In this document: positions 5,599 to 6,313 of the stretch, in pieces
How the letters are laid out: each line of letters starts with the position of its first letter
Position numbering within the stretch: the stretch's first letter is position 1
Origin: Planctomycetaceae bacterium
GTDB lineage: Bacteria > Planctomycetota > Planctomycetia > Pirellulales > Pirellulaceae
Direction: 5' to 3'
DNA: 6,313 nucleotides
Assembly (NCBI GenBank): GCA_007695205.1
Contig: REEF01000910.1
Span: 1 to 6,313, forward strand
Translations under genes and position numbers: made by a program
The notes under the pieces: model-generated
Databases searched by the model: none
What the model was told of the DNA's origin: nothing
Seen by the model: only the letters and a program-made list of their open reading frames with translations

Positions 5599-5703
5599 GA
5601 ATCCTGAACTGTCTGGTCAAAGCGATCCGCAGTGCGGCGGTCCATAATCCGGACGTCCAAGCGGCGCCTGCGTACATCCTATGGCCCGATGGCGATCGGC
5701 AAC
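5595..5703 (+). pseudogene. PglZ-like protein, N-terminal fragment
   Basis: ATG at 5595 overlaps the DUF4276 stop (ATGA), with GGGGAAGGAA upstream (5579-5588) as ribosome binding site. The product begins MRILNCLVKAIRSAAVHNPD, then VQAAPAYILWPDGDRQ. I recall this opening ('..AxxNPxVQxAPAxILWPDxDRQWExVIPxL') from PglZ-domain proteins of BREX-like phage-defence loci. Similarity ends at the DRQ codons (about 5702). The rest of the open frame, to 5924, is proline-rich and is the antisense of another fragment, so the gene was cut by a deletion or rearrangement. PglZ has an alkaline-phosphatase-type domain; none of its catalytic part remains. The identification rests on about 35 residues. Confidence 0.45.
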
Positions 5704-5982
5704 ACACGCCTCCCCGATGCACTCCTGCCCATAATCCCGCAAAACCACCCACTCACCCGACCCCAGCCTTTGCACACTCCGCCCGTCAGCCAGCACGGCC
5801 AAGAACGTCGGCGATCTCGCGATCAGTTCCTCGTTGTCTTCCTCCAACTCGAAACCAGCTTTCCGCAGTTCTTCGGCAATCGCCAGTTGTGCCGCCGAGA
5901 CGTTTCCGGATACCATCGCCATGACTCGGGTGTAGGTGGTGCGGGACACAGCCAAGAGGGCTGCTTCGTGTGTCAACGGCAT
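5704..5982 (-). pseudogene. unrecognised protein fragment, C-terminally truncated
   Basis: The minus strand carries an open frame (6243-5617) whose middle part looks coding: from ATG at 5982, MPLTHEAALLAVSRTTYTRV, MAMVSGNVSAAQLAIAEELR, KAGFELEEDNEELIARSPTF, LAVLADGRSVQRLGSGEWVV and LRDYGQECIGEAC. It has an amphipathic helical N-terminal half and a short strand-rich end, and no membrane segment. Below about 5704 the frame is merely the antisense of the PglZ-like fragment, so the true C-terminus is missing. Upstream of 5982 the frame remains open to about 6120 (GTWVDLTSGHQETTETG and on), and the real start may lie there or be lost. The ATG at 5982 has only a weak GGAA before it. No family recognised. 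Confidence 0.45.
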
Positions 5983-6132
5983 TTCCGTGACATCGCTGGC
6001 AATCGGAGCGTGAAATACTCCGGTTTCGGTGGTTTCCTGATGCCCACTCGTCAGATCCACCCAGGTTCCACAATGTGCCGTCCATGATCGCTGCGTCAAT
6101 TCTCCCCACAGCCGAGCAGACGATACCTTCGA

Positions 6133-6313
6133 GTGGGTGCTGATGACACGCTTGTGGTTTACGATCTGACGACCGCCGAGCAGCTTGGCGATTCGATGAA
6201 GTGGGTCCGTCGCGGCTGCACGGGCACACGGGCCAGCACCCATCTGGTCACCACCCGCTACCGCAGCAACTCCGCCTGGATCGACCTCGACACCTGCGAG
6301 ATCACCGCGTTCT
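6133..6313 (+). pseudogene. PQQ-type beta-propeller protein fragment, runs off right edge
   Basis: The frame open from 6088 to the window end reads GADDTLVVYDLTTAEQLGDS, MKWVRRGCTGTRASTHLVTT and RYRSNSAWIDLDTCEITAF. The 'DTLVVYDLTTGEQ' blade and the following 'W-V-R-R-G-C ... A-S-x-x-L-V-T-x-R' match PQQ-binding-like (BamB-type) repeat proteins of planctomycetes, in which 'GC' motifs alternate with 'YIDLxTGEIT'. The N-terminal blades and signal peptide are absent: the residues before 6133 lack similarity and a TGA lies at 6085-6087, so the gene is 5'-truncated. The rest may continue beyond the window. Such proteins are usually periplasmic or cell-surface. Confidence 0.55.

Noticed and set aside
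5595..5924. The whole 109-codon frame as one gene
   Set aside because: Only the first 36 codons look like a family member. The rest is proline-rich antisense of another coding fragment.
4944..6313. A second copy of the tRNA-Gln 3' end as attR
   Set aside because: I looked for the GGTTCAAGTCCTAGCGGGCC core to the right and found none, so the far end of the element is lost or outside the window.
1..6313. CRISPR array, insertion sequence ends, or riboswitch
   Set aside because: No regularly spaced repeats, no transposase with flanking inverted repeats and no riboswitch-like conserved core could be seen.

Overview
The window looks like a planctomycete (Planctomycetota) chromosome. The sequence is GC-rich, and it carries two remnants of the tyrosine recombinase type that is abundant in that phylum (N-terminus like MPRPK, 'YLGPFGSPES', 'LALKACRE'). 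It also has a Maf protein, an RluA-type pseudouridine synthase and two conserved-looking proteins of the kind found in planctomycetes. The phylum call rests on recalled family patterns, not on a search.

The centre (about 475 to 5015) is an intact housekeeping block. From left to right it holds tRNA-Val(GAC) on the minus strand, a class III PLP aminotransferase and an RluA-family pseudouridine synthase (minus, overlapping by 8 nt as an operon), and a divergent Maf nucleotide pyrophosphatase (plus). These are followed by a small Nudix-like protein without the catalytic glutamates (minus), a single-pass membrane protein of unknown role (plus), and tRNA-Gln(CTG) on the plus strand with a good promoter.

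Both ends are genomic-island scars. Immediately downstream of each tRNA, and in the same orientation as that tRNA, lies a broken integrase gene. Left of tRNA-Val the integrase keeps its Shine-Dalgarno, GTG start and about 65 codons, is hit by a TAA at codon 43, and then runs into a fragment of a formylglycine-generating-enzyme-like (FGE/SUMF1) protein at the window edge. Right of tRNA-Gln the integrase keeps its Shine-Dalgarno and start, has lost about 70 codons plus the frame, and stops after a piece of its central region. It is followed by a chain of gene splinters: the C-terminus of an AAA ATPase, the C-terminus of a DUF4276 protein, the N-terminus of what looks like a PglZ protein (joined to DUF4276 by a native-looking ATGA overlap), an unrecognised fragment on the minus strand, and a piece of a PQQ-type beta-propeller protein at the right edge.

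The most interesting content is therefore fossil. Two tRNA-targeted integrative elements once flanked this block, facing outward. The right one probably carried a phage-defence-type module (ATPase, DUF4276, PglZ) that has since been shredded by deletions.
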